Assembly: GCA_028871345.1 (NCBI GenBank)
Contig: JAGWNK010000010.1
Coordinates: 31,690-95,689, forward strand
DNA length: 64,000 nucleotides
Reading direction: 5' to 3'
DNA from: Alphaproteobacteria bacterium
Lineage (GTDB): Bacteria > Pseudomonadota > Alphaproteobacteria > Micropepsales > Micropepsaceae
Part shown: positions 32,132-41,432 of the stretch, piece after piece
Position numbering within the stretch: the first letter of the stretch is position 1
How the letters are laid out: every line of letters begins with the position of its first letter
Made by a program: the position numbers and the translations under genes
The notes under the pieces: model-generated
What the model saw: only the letters and a program-made list of their open reading frames with translations
Databases searched by the model: none
What the model was told of the DNA's origin: nothing

Positions 32132-33082
32132 TCATGAGAAAACTTGTCGCATAGAAGTAATAAAATTTCCGTTATCGTCCGGCTGGAGCCAGGCCCAGTC
32201 GGCCATCCGATTGCGGAACCAGGTGGTCTGGCGCTTGGCGAACTGACGCGTGGCGGTGACCGCGGCCGAGACGGCGTCGGCCTCGGTCATGACGCCGGCG
32301 TCGAGCGCCCACAGCTCGCGCAGCCCCAGGATCTTGGCGGCCGGCAAGGTGGGGTCGAGGCCTTGCAGCGCCGCCGCTTCGATGCGGGCGCCGGCCTCCA
32401 TCATGGCGAGGAAGCGCCGGCGGATGCGCTCGCGCAATTCGTAACGCGGCACATCGAGGACGAAGCGGGCGAGCGAAAGTCCCGCGAGCACCGGCTTCGA
32501 CGCCTGGCGCTGCCAGCTCGCCAGCGGCCGGCCGGTGGCCACATGCACTTCGTAGGCGCGCAGCACGCGCTGCGGATCGGTGGGACGCAACTGCGCGGCG
32601 GTTTCCGGATCGCGCGCGGCAAGCTCCGCGTGCAGGCCGGCGACCCCCAGGGCGTCGAGCCGGTCGCGCGCCTCCGCCCGGATGTCGGCGGGAACCGGCG
32701 GGATCTCGGCTAGGCCTTCGGTCAAGGCGGCGAAATAAAGTCCCGTGCCGCCGACGAAGACCGGCAGGCGGCCGGCCTTGCGCGCCTCGGCCAGCGCGGC
32801 GATGGCGTCGATCTGGTAGCGCCCCACCGAATAGCGTTCCTCGGCGCCGACATGGCCGTAGAGCAGATGGGGCGCCGCCGCGCTGTCGGCCTGCGAGGGC
32901 CGCGCCGACAGAATGCTGACCTCGCGGTAGACCTGCATGGAGTCGGCGTTGATCACGACACCGTTATGGGCGCGCGCCAAGGACAGCGCCGCCGCCGACT
33001 TGCCGCTGGCGGTCGGTCCTGCAATAAGCACGGCGTCGACGGTCACGGCTTCGCAGTCCCTGATTTCGGGCGACAGAGACAT
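32132..33082 (-). CDS. miaA: tRNA dimethylallyltransferase
   Basis: Adds the i6A37 dimethylallyl group to tRNAs reading UNN codons; 316 residues from the ATG at 33082. The N-terminal P-loop is IAGPTASGKSAAAL, followed by ADSMQVYREVSILSARPS and GGTGLYFAALTEGLAEIP. The middle part has RPTDPQRVLRAYEV; the end has RQFAKRQTTWFRNR, the conserved MiaA C-terminal signature. It is transcribed divergently from serB, with 78 nt between the start codons. Confidence 0.97.
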   Translation of the reverse strand: MSLSPEIRDCEAVTVDAVLIAGPTASGKSAAALSLARAHNGVVINADSMQVYREVSILSARPSQADSAAAPHLLYGHVGAEERYSVGRYQIDAIAALAEARKAGRLPVFVGGTGLYFAALTEGLAEIPPVPADIRAEARDRLDALGVAGLHAELAARDPETAAQLRPTDPQRVLRAYEVHVATGRPLASWQRQASKPVLAGLSLARFVLDVPRYELRERIRRRFLAMMEAGARIEAAALQGLDPTLPAAKILGLRELWALDAGVMTEADAVSAAVTATRQFAKRQTTWFRNRMADWAWLQPDDNGNFITSMRQVFS

Positions 33083-33160
33083 CGCACGGTTCCAAGCGCC
33101 GGCGGAAGAGGCCCGGCGCCGCGGCAACGACGGGGCGGTGCATCGATTCCGATGGGTGCA

Positions 33161-34027
33161 ATGAAGCGCTTCGTGCTGAACGTCATTGCCAAGGATGCCT
33201 CCTCGCTGGCGGCGAGGCTGGTGGCGCTGGGCGCGCCGCGCTGGCTTTCGGAGAACCGCGCCTTCGACATCGCATTGGAGGGCGATCCGCGAACGGCCCT
33301 CGACGAGGCGCGCGATCTGGCCGGCGACAGGGCCGCCGACATCAACCTCGTGCCGGCCGAGGGACGCCGCAAGAAGCTTCTCATCTCGGACATGGAGTCG
33401 ACGATCATCGACGTCGAATGTCTCGACGAGCTGGCCGACTTCGCCGGCATCAAGCCGCAGATCGCCGCCATCACCGAACGCGCCATGAAGGGCGAGATCG
33501 AATTCACCTCGGCCCTGCGCGAACGCGTGGGGCTGCTCAAGGGACTGCCGCTGACGGTGCTCGAACGCGTCTGGTTCGAACGGGTGCGGCTGATCCCCGG
33601 CGCCCTCGAACTGATTGCGACGATGAAGGTGCATGGGGCGCGCACGCTGCTGGTCTCGGGCGGTTTCGCCTATTTCACGACGCGCGTCGCCAAGCTCGTC
33701 GGCTTCGACGAGCACCAGTCGAACATCTTGCTGGACGACGGCGTGAAGCTGACCGGATGCGTCGGCGAACCCATCCTGGGCAAGGAAGCGAAGCTGGCAG
33801 CGCTCGAGCGCGCCTTGCAGCGGTTCGCACTGAAGGCCGAAGAGGCGCTGGCGGTGGGCGACGGCGCCAACGATCTGGCGATGATCCAGCGCGCGGGGCT
33901 GGGCGTGGCGTTTCATGCCAAGCCCGTGGTGGCCGCCGCGGCGGGAGCCAGCGTGCGCCATGGCGACCTTTCGGCTCTGCTCTATCTGCAGGGCTATTGC
34001 GACGACGAGATCGTGCGCGCCGTCTGA
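33161..34027 (+). CDS. serB: phosphoserine phosphatase
   Basis: Last step of serine synthesis, HAD superfamily; 288 residues from the ATG at 33161 (an in-frame ATG at 33152 is possible). After an N-terminal ACT-like segment come the HAD motifs: motif I SDMESTIIDVEC, in which the second Asp of DxD is Glu; motif II LLVSGGFAYFT; a conserved Lys in GKEAKL; motif III VGDGANDLAMI. The overall pattern is SerB. Its 3' end overlaps the convergent MFS gene by 34 nt. Confidence 0.95.
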   Translation: MKRFVLNVIAKDASSLAARLVALGAPRWLSENRAFDIALEGDPRTALDEARDLAGDRAADINLVPAEGRRKKLLISDMESTIIDVECLDELADFAGIKPQIAAITERAMKGEIEFTSALRERVGLLKGLPLTVLERVWFERVRLIPGALELIATMKVHGARTLLVSGGFAYFTTRVAKLVGFDEHQSNILLDDGVKLTGCVGEPILGKEAKLAALERALQRFALKAEEALAVGDGANDLAMIQRAGLGVAFHAKPVVAAAAGASVRHGDLSALLYLQGYCDDEIVRAV

Positions 34028-35571
34028 AGCCTGCCTTCCAACGTGCGCAGATCGCGCCCCTTGGTCTCGTGGCCGTAGCGCGTGATCAGGACGAGCGACA
34101 GCGCCGCGGGAATGGCGATCAGGATGGCGGCGATGCCGATGGCGGGAACCAGGGCCAGCGCGCCCAGGCCCTGCGCCATCAGGCCGCCGATCTTGCTGCA
34201 GCCGGCGATCCACCCCGTGGCGCGGCCGCGCACCTTCACCGGATAGTTCTCGGCCGTATAGGGCAGGATCATGGAGATCACGCCGGTGGAGCCGATGATC
34301 AGCAGCGCCAGCGGCACTACCGGATCGGCGAGCAGGGGAAAGATGCCCAGACCGCGCAGCATCACCCCGGCCAGTCCCGCCACCGTGCAGGCGATCATGA
34401 TGACGAGCGACCACTTGGTGCTCCAGGTGCTGTAGGCGTAGGTCGAAACCGCGACGACGGGTGCGGCGAACAACGTCGATTTGGCGATGATGGCGCTCGA
34501 CAGCCCGACGCTGTGGCCTTCCGCCACCAGTTCGCCCGGCAGCCACAGCAGCAGGCCGAAATTCACCAGACCCCAGCTCAGCGCCGCCAGCGTCAGCGCG
34601 GCGGTGGTGCCCAGGTGTCCCGAGACCACGGGCGGCAGCGGCGCATGACCGCCGGCATCCTCGTCGATTTCCTGCCGCGGCACGGCGACGGCGCCGAATT
34701 TCGCCAGCACCAGGCGCGCTTCCGCGATGCGCCCGACATGCTGCAGGAAGCGCGCCGATTCCGGCAGGAATGGGCTGAGCACGATCAGGATCAGACCGGT
34801 GGGAAGATTGAGGAACCACATGATGCGCCAGCCGAACACGGGCTGCAGCAGCGCCGACAGGGCGCTGGCGGCGAAGTAGCCGCCGATGGCGCCGATGCCG
34901 CCCACCAGCACCAGGCTCCAGCCGCGATGGCGCGTCGGCATGATCTCGGCCAGCAGCGCATAGGCGACGGGCAGCATGCCGCCGGCGGCGGCGCCCATCA
35001 GGAAGCACATGAAGACGTTCCACCAGAACGACGGCATGGCGCCGCAGATCGAAGTACCGATGAACATCACCGACGACAGCAGGATCGAGGCGCGGCGCCC
35101 GTAGAGGTCGGCGAGCGCGCCCCACACGAAGGAACCGAGCGCCGTGCCGCACAGCGCCGAGAACGGCAGCAGTGCGACGGCGGCGTTGCCGACGTCGTAC
35201 TCCATGCGCATGCCCGGCGTGACGAAGCCGAGGCTGGCCGGCTTCATGATGTCGATCACCAGAGCCACCGAGAGGACGACCATCAATTGCCAGTGCGCCC
35301 GCATCAGCGGCGCGTCTTCGGGCGGCGCGATGGTGGCGAGGCCGTCGTGGCCGCCATGGGCGACCTTGGGCAGCAGGCCATAAGCGGCCAGGGCGACGCC
35401 CAGCACGATCAGCGCCATGCCGAGCAGCATCCCTGGGTCCATCGCCATGCCCGCAAGGCGATAACCCATGTCCCTGGCCATCAGGAACATGGGCAGGTGC
35501 AGGCCCACGCCGGCGGCGACGACGGCCGATCCCAGCCAGAAGGCCAGCGAACTGCGCCGGTCGCCGAACAT
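33994..35571 (-). CDS. MFS transporter with two extra N-terminal membrane helices
   Basis: 525 residues from the ATG at 35571; an in-frame GTG 18 nt upstream follows GGGGAGG and is the alternative. Two membrane segments precede the MFS core (AFWLGSAVVAAGVGLHLPMFL and MLLGMALIVLGVALAAYGL), which begins near residue 100. The motif-A equivalent ALADLYGRRASILLSSV is clear, as is the interdomain PESARFLQHVGR. It resembles the sugar/aromatic-acid symporter branch, but the substrate is unknown. It is divergent from the flavin halogenase and convergent with serB. Confidence 0.88.
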   Translation of the reverse strand: MFGDRRSSLAFWLGSAVVAAGVGLHLPMFLMARDMGYRLAGMAMDPGMLLGMALIVLGVALAAYGLLPKVAHGGHDGLATIAPPEDAPLMRAHWQLMVVLSVALVIDIMKPASLGFVTPGMRMEYDVGNAAVALLPFSALCGTALGSFVWGALADLYGRRASILLSSVMFIGTSICGAMPSFWWNVFMCFLMGAAAGGMLPVAYALLAEIMPTRHRGWSLVLVGGIGAIGGYFAASALSALLQPVFGWRIMWFLNLPTGLILIVLSPFLPESARFLQHVGRIAEARLVLAKFGAVAVPRQEIDEDAGGHAPLPPVVSGHLGTTAALTLAALSWGLVNFGLLLWLPGELVAEGHSVGLSSAIIAKSTLFAAPVVAVSTYAYSTWSTKWSLVIMIACTVAGLAGVMLRGLGIFPLLADPVVPLALLIIGSTGVISMILPYTAENYPVKVRGRATGWIAGCSKIGGLMAQGLGALALVPAIGIAAILIAIPAALSLVLITRYGHETKGRDLRTLEGRLQTARTISSSQ

Positions 35572-35727
35572 GAAACCGCCCTGAACCACGCTGCCTCCCC
35601 GGCGGGCCTTGCGGCCCGCGGCACGACGGACCGCACGCGTCACGCGGTCGTGCCTGTCCACGCAATTTTCGGATAGCTGCGTCGCGGCCCTCGAGCGCGC
35701 GCGCACATCTCTATAGCCTTATTGCTG

Positions 35728-35742
35728 GAATTGTTGCAATTC
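35728..35742. promoter_or_regulatory. palindrome GAATTG-TTG-CAATTC between MFS and halogenase genes
   Basis: A perfect 6-bp inverted repeat with a 3-nt spacer lies in the divergent region, 64 nt before the halogenase ATG and in an AT-rich patch. Position and symmetry fit an operator. No regulator is encoded next to it. Confidence 0.4.
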
Positions 35743-35805
35743 TAAAATGAAGTCTCGGCGAGGCGTCATCACGGGCGCAGTTAACCAAGGCTCGGAACGG
35801 AAGGG

Positions 35806-37350
35806 ATGAGCGACCGGCGAATTCGCAGCGTCACGATCGTCGGCGGCGGCACCGCCGGTTGGATGGCGGCGGCCGGCCTGGCCAAGGCGCTGGAAGCGAT
35901 GAACGTCCGTATACGTCTCATCGAATCGCCCGACATCCCCACCATCGGCGTGGGCGAAGCCACCATCCCGCCGATCATCGATTTCATCCGCCAACTCGGC
36001 ATCGACGAAGACCACATCGTCCGCGAGATCAAGGCGACCTTCAAGCTCGGCATCGGCTTCCGCGACTGGACGGCGCCGGGCGACTTCTATTTCCACCCCT
36101 TCGGCCCGTCGGGCTCCGGCATGGGGCCGGTCTCCTTCTCGGCCTACTGGCTGAAGGCGTTCCAGGAAGGCCGGGCGGCGCGGCTCGAAGAATATTCCGT
36201 GCAGGCGGCGGCGGCGCGCGACGGCAAGTTCATGCGCCCGGTGCATGCGCCCAACACGCCGCTCAACAAGATCACCTATGCCCTGCATTTCGACGCCTCG
36301 CTGTTCGCGCAATACCTGCGCCGCTACGCCGAGGCGCGCGGCGTGAGGCGCATCGAAGGCACGGTGCGCGAGGCGATGCTGCGCCCCGAAGACGGCTTCA
36401 TCCGATCGCTGGCGCTCGACAGAGGCGAGACCGTCGACGGCGACCTCTTCATCGACTGCAGCGGCTTCCGCGGCGCGCTGATCGAGCAGGCGTTGAAGAC
36501 GGGTTTCGAAGACTGGTCGCGCTGGCTGCCCTGCGACCGGGCGCTGGCGGTGGCGAGCGAGCCCGCGCAGCCCCTGCCCTCCTACACGCTGGCGACGGCG
36601 CGACCGTCCGGCTGGCAGTGGCGCATCCCGTTGCAGCATCGCCTGGGCCACGGCCAGGTCTATTGCAGCGGGTTTGCGAGCGAGGCGGCAGCCCATGACG
36701 AGCTGATGGCCGCGGTGGGCGGTGAGGCGCTGGGCGAGGCGACGGCGCTGCGCTTCGCGACCGGACGGCGCAAGAAGGCCTGGGTGAAGAACTGCCTCGC
36801 CCTCGGCCTGGCGTCGGGCTTTCTCGAACCGCTGGAATCGACCAGCATCCACCTCATCCAGCGCGGCATCGCCATGCTGCTCAAGTTCTTCCCCAACCGG
36901 GACTTCGAACAGGCCGACATCGACCGCTACAACCGGATCTTCGAGTTCGAATTCGGCCGCGCCCGCGATTTCCTTTTGATGCATTACACCCACACGAGGC
37001 GCGACGGCGCCTTCTGGGAGCATTGCCGCAGCATTCCGCTGACCGACAGCCTGAAGGAGAAGATCGAGCTGTTCCGCAGCCACGGCCGCATCCTGCGGGA
37101 GGACACCGAGCTCTTCCCCATCCAGAGCTGGCTGTTCGTGATGATCGGCCAGGGCATCGCGCCGCGCGGCTACGACCCGCTGGCGGACGGCCTCGATGCG
37201 GAGAAGATCACGACCCATCTCGAGGAGATGCGCCGGACCGTGAAGCAGTGCGCCGCCGCCATGCCGTCGCACCAGGCCTTCATCGAACGGAACTGCTCGG
37301 CCTTCCGGCCGCCGCAGGCCGATGTGCGCAAGCTGCGCCTCGCGCCCTGA
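35806..37350 (+). CDS. flavin-dependent tryptophan halogenase-family protein
   Basis: FADH2-dependent halogenase family (PrnA/RebH type), 514 residues. It has the FAD motif GGGTAGWM at residues 13-20, a Lys at residue 80 in ATFKLGIGF corresponding to the catalytic Lys79 of PrnA/RebH, the halogenase tag WQWRIP, and the downstream catalytic Glu region GFLEPLESTSIHLIQ. All key residues are present. The start follows GGAACGGAAGGG. The gene stands alone without biosynthetic partners or a flavin reductase; such orphans are common near TonB receptors in related bacteria. Its true substrate may not be free tryptophan (inference). Confidence 0.94.
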   Translation: MSDRRIRSVTIVGGGTAGWMAAAGLAKALEAMNVRIRLIESPDIPTIGVGEATIPPIIDFIRQLGIDEDHIVREIKATFKLGIGFRDWTAPGDFYFHPFGPSGSGMGPVSFSAYWLKAFQEGRAARLEEYSVQAAAARDGKFMRPVHAPNTPLNKITYALHFDASLFAQYLRRYAEARGVRRIEGTVREAMLRPEDGFIRSLALDRGETVDGDLFIDCSGFRGALIEQALKTGFEDWSRWLPCDRALAVASEPAQPLPSYTLATARPSGWQWRIPLQHRLGHGQVYCSGFASEAAAHDELMAAVGGEALGEATALRFATGRRKKAWVKNCLALGLASGFLEPLESTSIHLIQRGIAMLLKFFPNRDFEQADIDRYNRIFEFEFGRARDFLLMHYTHTRRDGAFWEHCRSIPLTDSLKEKIELFRSHGRILREDTELFPIQSWLFVMIGQGIAPRGYDPLADGLDAEKITTHLEEMRRTVKQCAAAMPSHQAFIERNCSAFRPPQADVRKLRLAP

Positions 37351-37353
37351 CGG

Positions 37354-39153
37354 TTAAGCGTCGGCGCTTGACACGGCCCAGCCGAACCAGCGCCGGCGGG
37401 CCTGTTCCTCCCGCGCCGTCTTCATGCGCACGCGCAACAGGTCGCGTCGCGCCACCAGGCCGACAAGCGCGCCGTTGCGGTCGAGGATCGGAACCCGGCC
37501 GATATCGGCGGCCGCCATGCGATCCGCCAGGTTCCCGACCAGCTCGTCGGCATGGCCGACGAACAGCTCGCGCCGCCCCTTGAGATCGCCGAGCGTGGCG
37601 CCCTCCATCCAGCCGTCGCGCGACCAGCGCAGCACGTCGGAACGCGACACCACGGCGAGGACGCGGCCCTCGCCATCGACCACCGGATAGCTCTTGTGGA
37701 CCTCGAGCGTCCTGGGGCTGATGAAGAACGCCACCGCTTCGCCCACCGGCATGGCGGCCGGCAGGGTGGCGACGGGCGTCGTCATGATCTCGGCGACGCG
37801 CATCTGCAGGAACGGATCGACCACGTATTCGCGCATGATGTGGCGGCCGCGGCGGGCGATGCGCTCGGTGAGGATGGAGCGTCGCATCAGCAGCACCGTG
37901 GCGCCGAAGGCCGCCACCGAGGCCACCAGCAGCGGGCCCAGCATCTGGCTGTCGCCGGTGAGTTCGACCGCGAACAAGGTGGCGGTAAGGGGCGCGCGCA
38001 TCGTGCCGCCCAGGATCGCCGCCATGCCGATCAGCGCCCAGAAGCCCGCGCCGCCGAACGGCAGGACGTGGGACTCCAGCGAACCGACCGCCCCGCCCAT
38101 GATGAGCAGCGGCGCCAGCACGCCCCCCGAGGTGCCCGACGACAGCGCCGCGATCCACACCCCCGTCTTGCCCGCCAGGAGAGAGACGACGTCGTGCGGC
38201 GACAAATGTCCGCCGAGCAAGGCGCGGATGTTGTCGTAGCCGACCCCCAGCACCGCCGGATCGTAGAGGCCGCCCAGTCCGACGACGGCGCCGCCCAGCG
38301 CCGGCCACCACATCCAATGGATCGGCAGGCGGCGGAACAGGTCCTCGACGCCGTAGAGGCAGATCGTCATCAGCGCCGATTGCAGCCCGGCGACGATGCC
38401 GACGCCGGCGCACAGGGCCAGCCCCCACCACGGCATGAGCGGTGCGCCCGCGTAAGGAAACAGCGGACCCGCGCCGACGAGGAACGGCCGCAGAATCTGA
38501 GCCACGATGGCGGCGGTGGCGACGGGGATGAAGCTGCGCGGCTTCCATTCGAACAGCAGCAGCTCGACCGCCAGCAGCACGGCGGCGGCTGGCGTGCCGA
38601 ACACCCCGGTCATGCCCGCGGCGGCGCCGGCCACCAGCAGCGTCTTGCGCTCGGCGGAGGTGAGGTCGAAGAACTGCGCGAACAGGGAACCCAGCGCTCC
38701 GCCGGTCATGATGATGGGACCTTCGGCGCCGAACGGCCCGCCGGTCCCGATCGACAAGGCCGAGGACAACGGCTTGAGCAGCGCGACCTTGGGCTCGATG
38801 CGGCTGCCGCCGATCAGGATGGCCTCGATGGCCTCGGGAATGCCGTGGCCGCGGATCTTGTCGGTGCCGTAGCGCGCCATCAGTCCGATGACGAGCCCGC
38901 CGGCCACGGGAACCAAGACCGTCCAGGCGGCGAGATGGGTTCCCCCCAGCGGAACCAGAATGCCCGACAGACGCTGGAAGTAGATGAGATTGGTCAGGAT
39001 CGCGATAAGCTTGAGGAGCACCCAGGCGGCTGCCGCGCCCATGGCGCCCACCAGCAGGGCCATGGCGGCGAGGACGAGAACACGGCGGTCGGCTGTGAAG
39101 TCGCGCAAACGGTCCTTGAACGGCGCGGCGGTTTCGGGATCGGCGATGGTCAC
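37354..39153 (-). CDS. ClC-type chloride channel/antiporter with C-terminal CBS pair
   Basis: 599 residues. The ClC core of about 430 residues has GHGIPEAIE (residues 102-110), GGPFGAEGPI with the gating Glu at 144, and GTSGGVLAPLLIMGGAVG. Two CBS domains follow (about 450-580), with VAEIMTTPVATLPAAMPVGEAVAFF and VGRVPILDRNGALVGLVARRDLLR; these usually bind adenine nucleotides and modulate transport. It is divergent from a MarR gene with a strong palindrome between them, and ends 3 nt from the convergent halogenase stop. Confidence 0.95.
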   Translation of the reverse strand: MTIADPETAAPFKDRLRDFTADRRVLVLAAMALLVGAMGAAAAWVLLKLIAILTNLIYFQRLSGILVPLGGTHLAAWTVLVPVAGGLVIGLMARYGTDKIRGHGIPEAIEAILIGGSRIEPKVALLKPLSSALSIGTGGPFGAEGPIIMTGGALGSLFAQFFDLTSAERKTLLVAGAAAGMTGVFGTPAAAVLLAVELLLFEWKPRSFIPVATAAIVAQILRPFLVGAGPLFPYAGAPLMPWWGLALCAGVGIVAGLQSALMTICLYGVEDLFRRLPIHWMWWPALGGAVVGLGGLYDPAVLGVGYDNIRALLGGHLSPHDVVSLLAGKTGVWIAALSSGTSGGVLAPLLIMGGAVGSLESHVLPFGGAGFWALIGMAAILGGTMRAPLTATLFAVELTGDSQMLGPLLVASVAAFGATVLLMRRSILTERIARRGRHIMREYVVDPFLQMRVAEIMTTPVATLPAAMPVGEAVAFFISPRTLEVHKSYPVVDGEGRVLAVVSRSDVLRWSRDGWMEGATLGDLKGRRELFVGHADELVGNLADRMAAADIGRVPILDRNGALVGLVARRDLLRVRMKTAREEQARRRWFGWAVSSADA

Positions 39154-39187
39154 GGTCTCGCGGAGGTGAGGATTGCTGGCGCGCTAT

Positions 39188-39206
39188 TATATCGCTTCAC
39201 GATATA
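39188..39206. promoter_or_regulatory. MarR-type operator palindrome TATATCG-N5-CGATATA
   Basis: A perfect 7-bp inverted repeat with a 5-nt spacer (CTTCA) lies between the divergent ClC channel and MarR genes, 35 nt from the channel ATG and immediately before the MarR start. Similar ATATCG/CGATAT palindromes are typical MarR-family operators. It probably mediates autoregulation and control of the channel (inference). Confidence 0.65.
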
Positions 39207-39211
39207 AAGCA

Positions 39212-39658
39212 ATGCAACTTGGAGAGCGTCTCTTGAGCGAAGCGAACCGCAGACAGCGCGATCTCGATCGGTCCGACTATCATCACCTGGCCGCATTCCG
39301 CCGCGTGCTGCGGCAGTTCCTGGCCTTCAGCGAGTCTGCAGCCCGCGCCGCGGGGCTGTCGCCGCAGCAGCATCAGGCGCTGCTCGCCATCAAGGGGCGG
39401 GACGGCAGCGCGCCCACCATCGGCGACGTCGCGGGCGACCTTGCCATCCGCCACAACAGCATGGTGGGGCTGGCCGACCGGCTGGAGCGCGGAGGATTGC
39501 TCCGGCGCCAGAGCGATCCCAAGGACGGACGGCGCGTCGTCCTGGCCCTGACCTCGGACGCGGAGAAACTCTTGGCGCAGCTCACCGCCGCGCATCGCGA
39601 GGAATTGCGGCGGCTGACGCCGGTCCTCAAATTGCTGCTGGCGGAAATCGGAGACTAA
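39212..39658 (+). CDS. MarR-family transcriptional regulator
   Basis: Winged-helix regulator of 148 residues from the ATG at 39212. A TTG at 39233 with the better ribosome site GGAGAG would give 141 residues and moves the palindrome fully into the 5' region. The helix-turn-helix covers APTIGDVAGDLAIRHNSMVGLADRLERGGLLRR; the wing carries SDPKDGRRVVLALT. LSPQQHQALLAIKG precedes it. It is divergent from the ClC channel gene and its stop overlaps that of the convergent Do-like protease by 4 nt. Confidence 0.88.
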   Translation: MQLGERLLSEANRRQRDLDRSDYHHLAAFRRVLRQFLAFSESAARAAGLSPQQHQALLAIKGRDGSAPTIGDVAGDLAIRHNSMVGLADRLERGGLLRRQSDPKDGRRVVLALTSDAEKLLAQLTAAHREELRRLTPVLKLLLAEIGD

Positions 39659-41079
39659 AGCGGCAGCGCCACATAGGTCAGCGCGCCGTCGCGGCTGACG
39701 AGCAGCACCTCGACATGGCGGCCCGCCTGCAGATCGGCCGCCACGCGCCGCTTGAAATCGTCGGGCGTGCGCACGGGCTGCTCCTGCAGGGCCACGATGA
39801 CGTCGCGGGGGCGCAGGCTGTTCTCGTCGGCGGTGCTGTCGGGCTCCACATCGGTGACCACGATGCCGTTGACGGTGCCGGGCACCTTGAATTCGGCGCG
39901 GGTGTCGGCATTGAGCGGCGCCAGCGACAGCCCCAGTTGCGACATCTTCGATTTCGGCTTGGGCGGTGGCGGCGCTGCCTTCTTCGGCGGGGCGCCGTCG
40001 GTGGAGCGCTGCACCGTCAGGCGCACCGAAAGCTTGTGCCGGCCGCGCAACAGCTCGACGGGAACCGTCTTGCCGACCGGCGTTTCGGCGGCGAAGCGCG
40101 ACAGCGCCCGGGCATCTGGCACCTTCTGGCCGTCGAAGGCCGTGACGACGTCGCCGCGGCGGATGCCCGCCTTGGCCGCCGGGCCGTTCGGCGTGACGTC
40201 GGAGACCAGGGCGCCGGCGGCGCTGGGCAGCCCCATGCCTTCCGCCAGATCGGGCGTCACCGGCTGGATGCGCACGCCGACCCAGCCGCGGCGCACCACG
40301 CCGTATTGGCGCAGCTGCGCGATGACGTCCTTCACGAGGTTTGAGGGAATGGCGAAGCCGATGCCGACCGATCCGCCGGTAGGGGAATAGATCGCGGAGT
40401 TCACGCCCACCACGCTGCCGTTCATGTCGAACAGCGGCCCGCCGGAATTGCCGCGGTTGATGGGAGCATCCGTCTGGAGGAATTCGTCATAAGGGCCCGC
40501 CTCGATGTCGCGGTTGCGCGCCGAGACGATGCCCGCCGTCACCGTGGAACCGAGGCCGAAGGGATTGCCGATGGCGATCACCCAGTCGCCGATGCGCGCG
40601 CGGTCGGAATCGCCGAACTTGGCGAAGGGCAGCGGCCTTCTGGTCGACACTTTGAGGAGCGCAAGGTCGGTTTTCTCGTCGCGCCCGACGACCTTGGCCG
40701 GCATGGTCGAGCCGTCGGCGAGCGTCACGGTGATCTGGTCGGAATCCTCGATGACGTGATTGTTGGTCACGATCAGGCCCGACGGATCGATGATGAAGCC
40801 CGAGCCCAGCGAGGTGACATGGCGCGGCAGGTTGCGGTTGGGGCCGAGGAAGTTCTTGAACAGATCCTCGAGCGGCGAGCCCGGCGGCACGTCTGGCAGC
40901 ACGGGCTTCTGGCTCGGCTTCAGGGTCTGGGTGGTGGCGATGTTGACCACCGTCGGCAGGAGCTGCGCCGACAGATCGGCGAACGAATCGGGCGTGCCGC
41001 GGGCCTGCGCCGCGCCCATGCACGCGAGCACCAACACGGCGCGGACGACAGCCGACACAGCGAAACTACGCCACCGCAT
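39655..41079 (-). CDS. degP: Do-like periplasmic serine protease (DegP/HtrA family)
   Basis: Envelope quality-control protease, 474 residues from the ATG at 41079, which gives a proper signal peptide (VLVLACMGAAQA); a longer frame from 41193 adds junk. The trypsin-like triad is visible as TNNHVIED (His), DLALLKV (Asp) and RGNSGGPLFD (Ser). Two PDZ domains follow, joined by a Pro/Lys-rich linker (APPKKAAPPPPKPKSK). It could be DegP or a DegQ/MucD-like paralog. Confidence 0.93.
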   Translation of the reverse strand: MRWRSFAVSAVVRAVLVLACMGAAQARGTPDSFADLSAQLLPTVVNIATTQTLKPSQKPVLPDVPPGSPLEDLFKNFLGPNRNLPRHVTSLGSGFIIDPSGLIVTNNHVIEDSDQITVTLADGSTMPAKVVGRDEKTDLALLKVSTRRPLPFAKFGDSDRARIGDWVIAIGNPFGLGSTVTAGIVSARNRDIEAGPYDEFLQTDAPINRGNSGGPLFDMNGSVVGVNSAIYSPTGGSVGIGFAIPSNLVKDVIAQLRQYGVVRRGWVGVRIQPVTPDLAEGMGLPSAAGALVSDVTPNGPAAKAGIRRGDVVTAFDGQKVPDARALSRFAAETPVGKTVPVELLRGRHKLSVRLTVQRSTDGAPPKKAAPPPPKPKSKMSQLGLSLAPLNADTRAEFKVPGTVNGIVVTDVEPDSTADENSLRPRDVIVALQEQPVRTPDDFKRRVAADLQAGRHVEVLLVSRDGALTYVALPL

Positions 41080-41432
41080 GGCCCAACCCTCACACGGTTC
41101 ATCAGAAGCGGATTCGGCGACAGCATAGGGGAAGAACGGACGAAGCAAAGTGGTTGTCCCAATAATCTTTGGAGTGCGTCGGCGGCGCATCAACCGGGAC
41201 CGCGACGGCCGCGGGTCGCGCCTGCGGTCCTCGCCGGACCACCGGGTTCGACGACCGACCGGGACAGGCTTCTAGCGCGGTTCGGGGCTGCGATGAATAG
41301 GGACAAGGCCTTGTAAACATGACCAAATCGCACGTCTCCCGAGCGCCGGCAGCCGCCGGCGAAATCGCCTGAGGCGGCTGCGCCTTTCGAATTTCCCCAC
41401 CTTGGGCGACAATCGCAGGCAAGGGGGACGGG
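41080..41432. other. intergenic region between Do-like protease and thioredoxin-fold gene
   Basis: Divergent upstream region of 353 bases. I see no gene here. It contains small GC hairpins (for example GCCGGC-AGCC-GCCGGC near 41346) and presumably both promoters. Short frames across it do not resemble proteins. Confidence 0.3.

Noticed and set aside
32132..35665. Single minus-strand frame of 1,177 codons
   Set aside because: Only its last 316 codons are a protein (MiaA, from 33082). The rest is antisense to serB and out of frame with the MFS gene, which is read in a different minus-strand frame.
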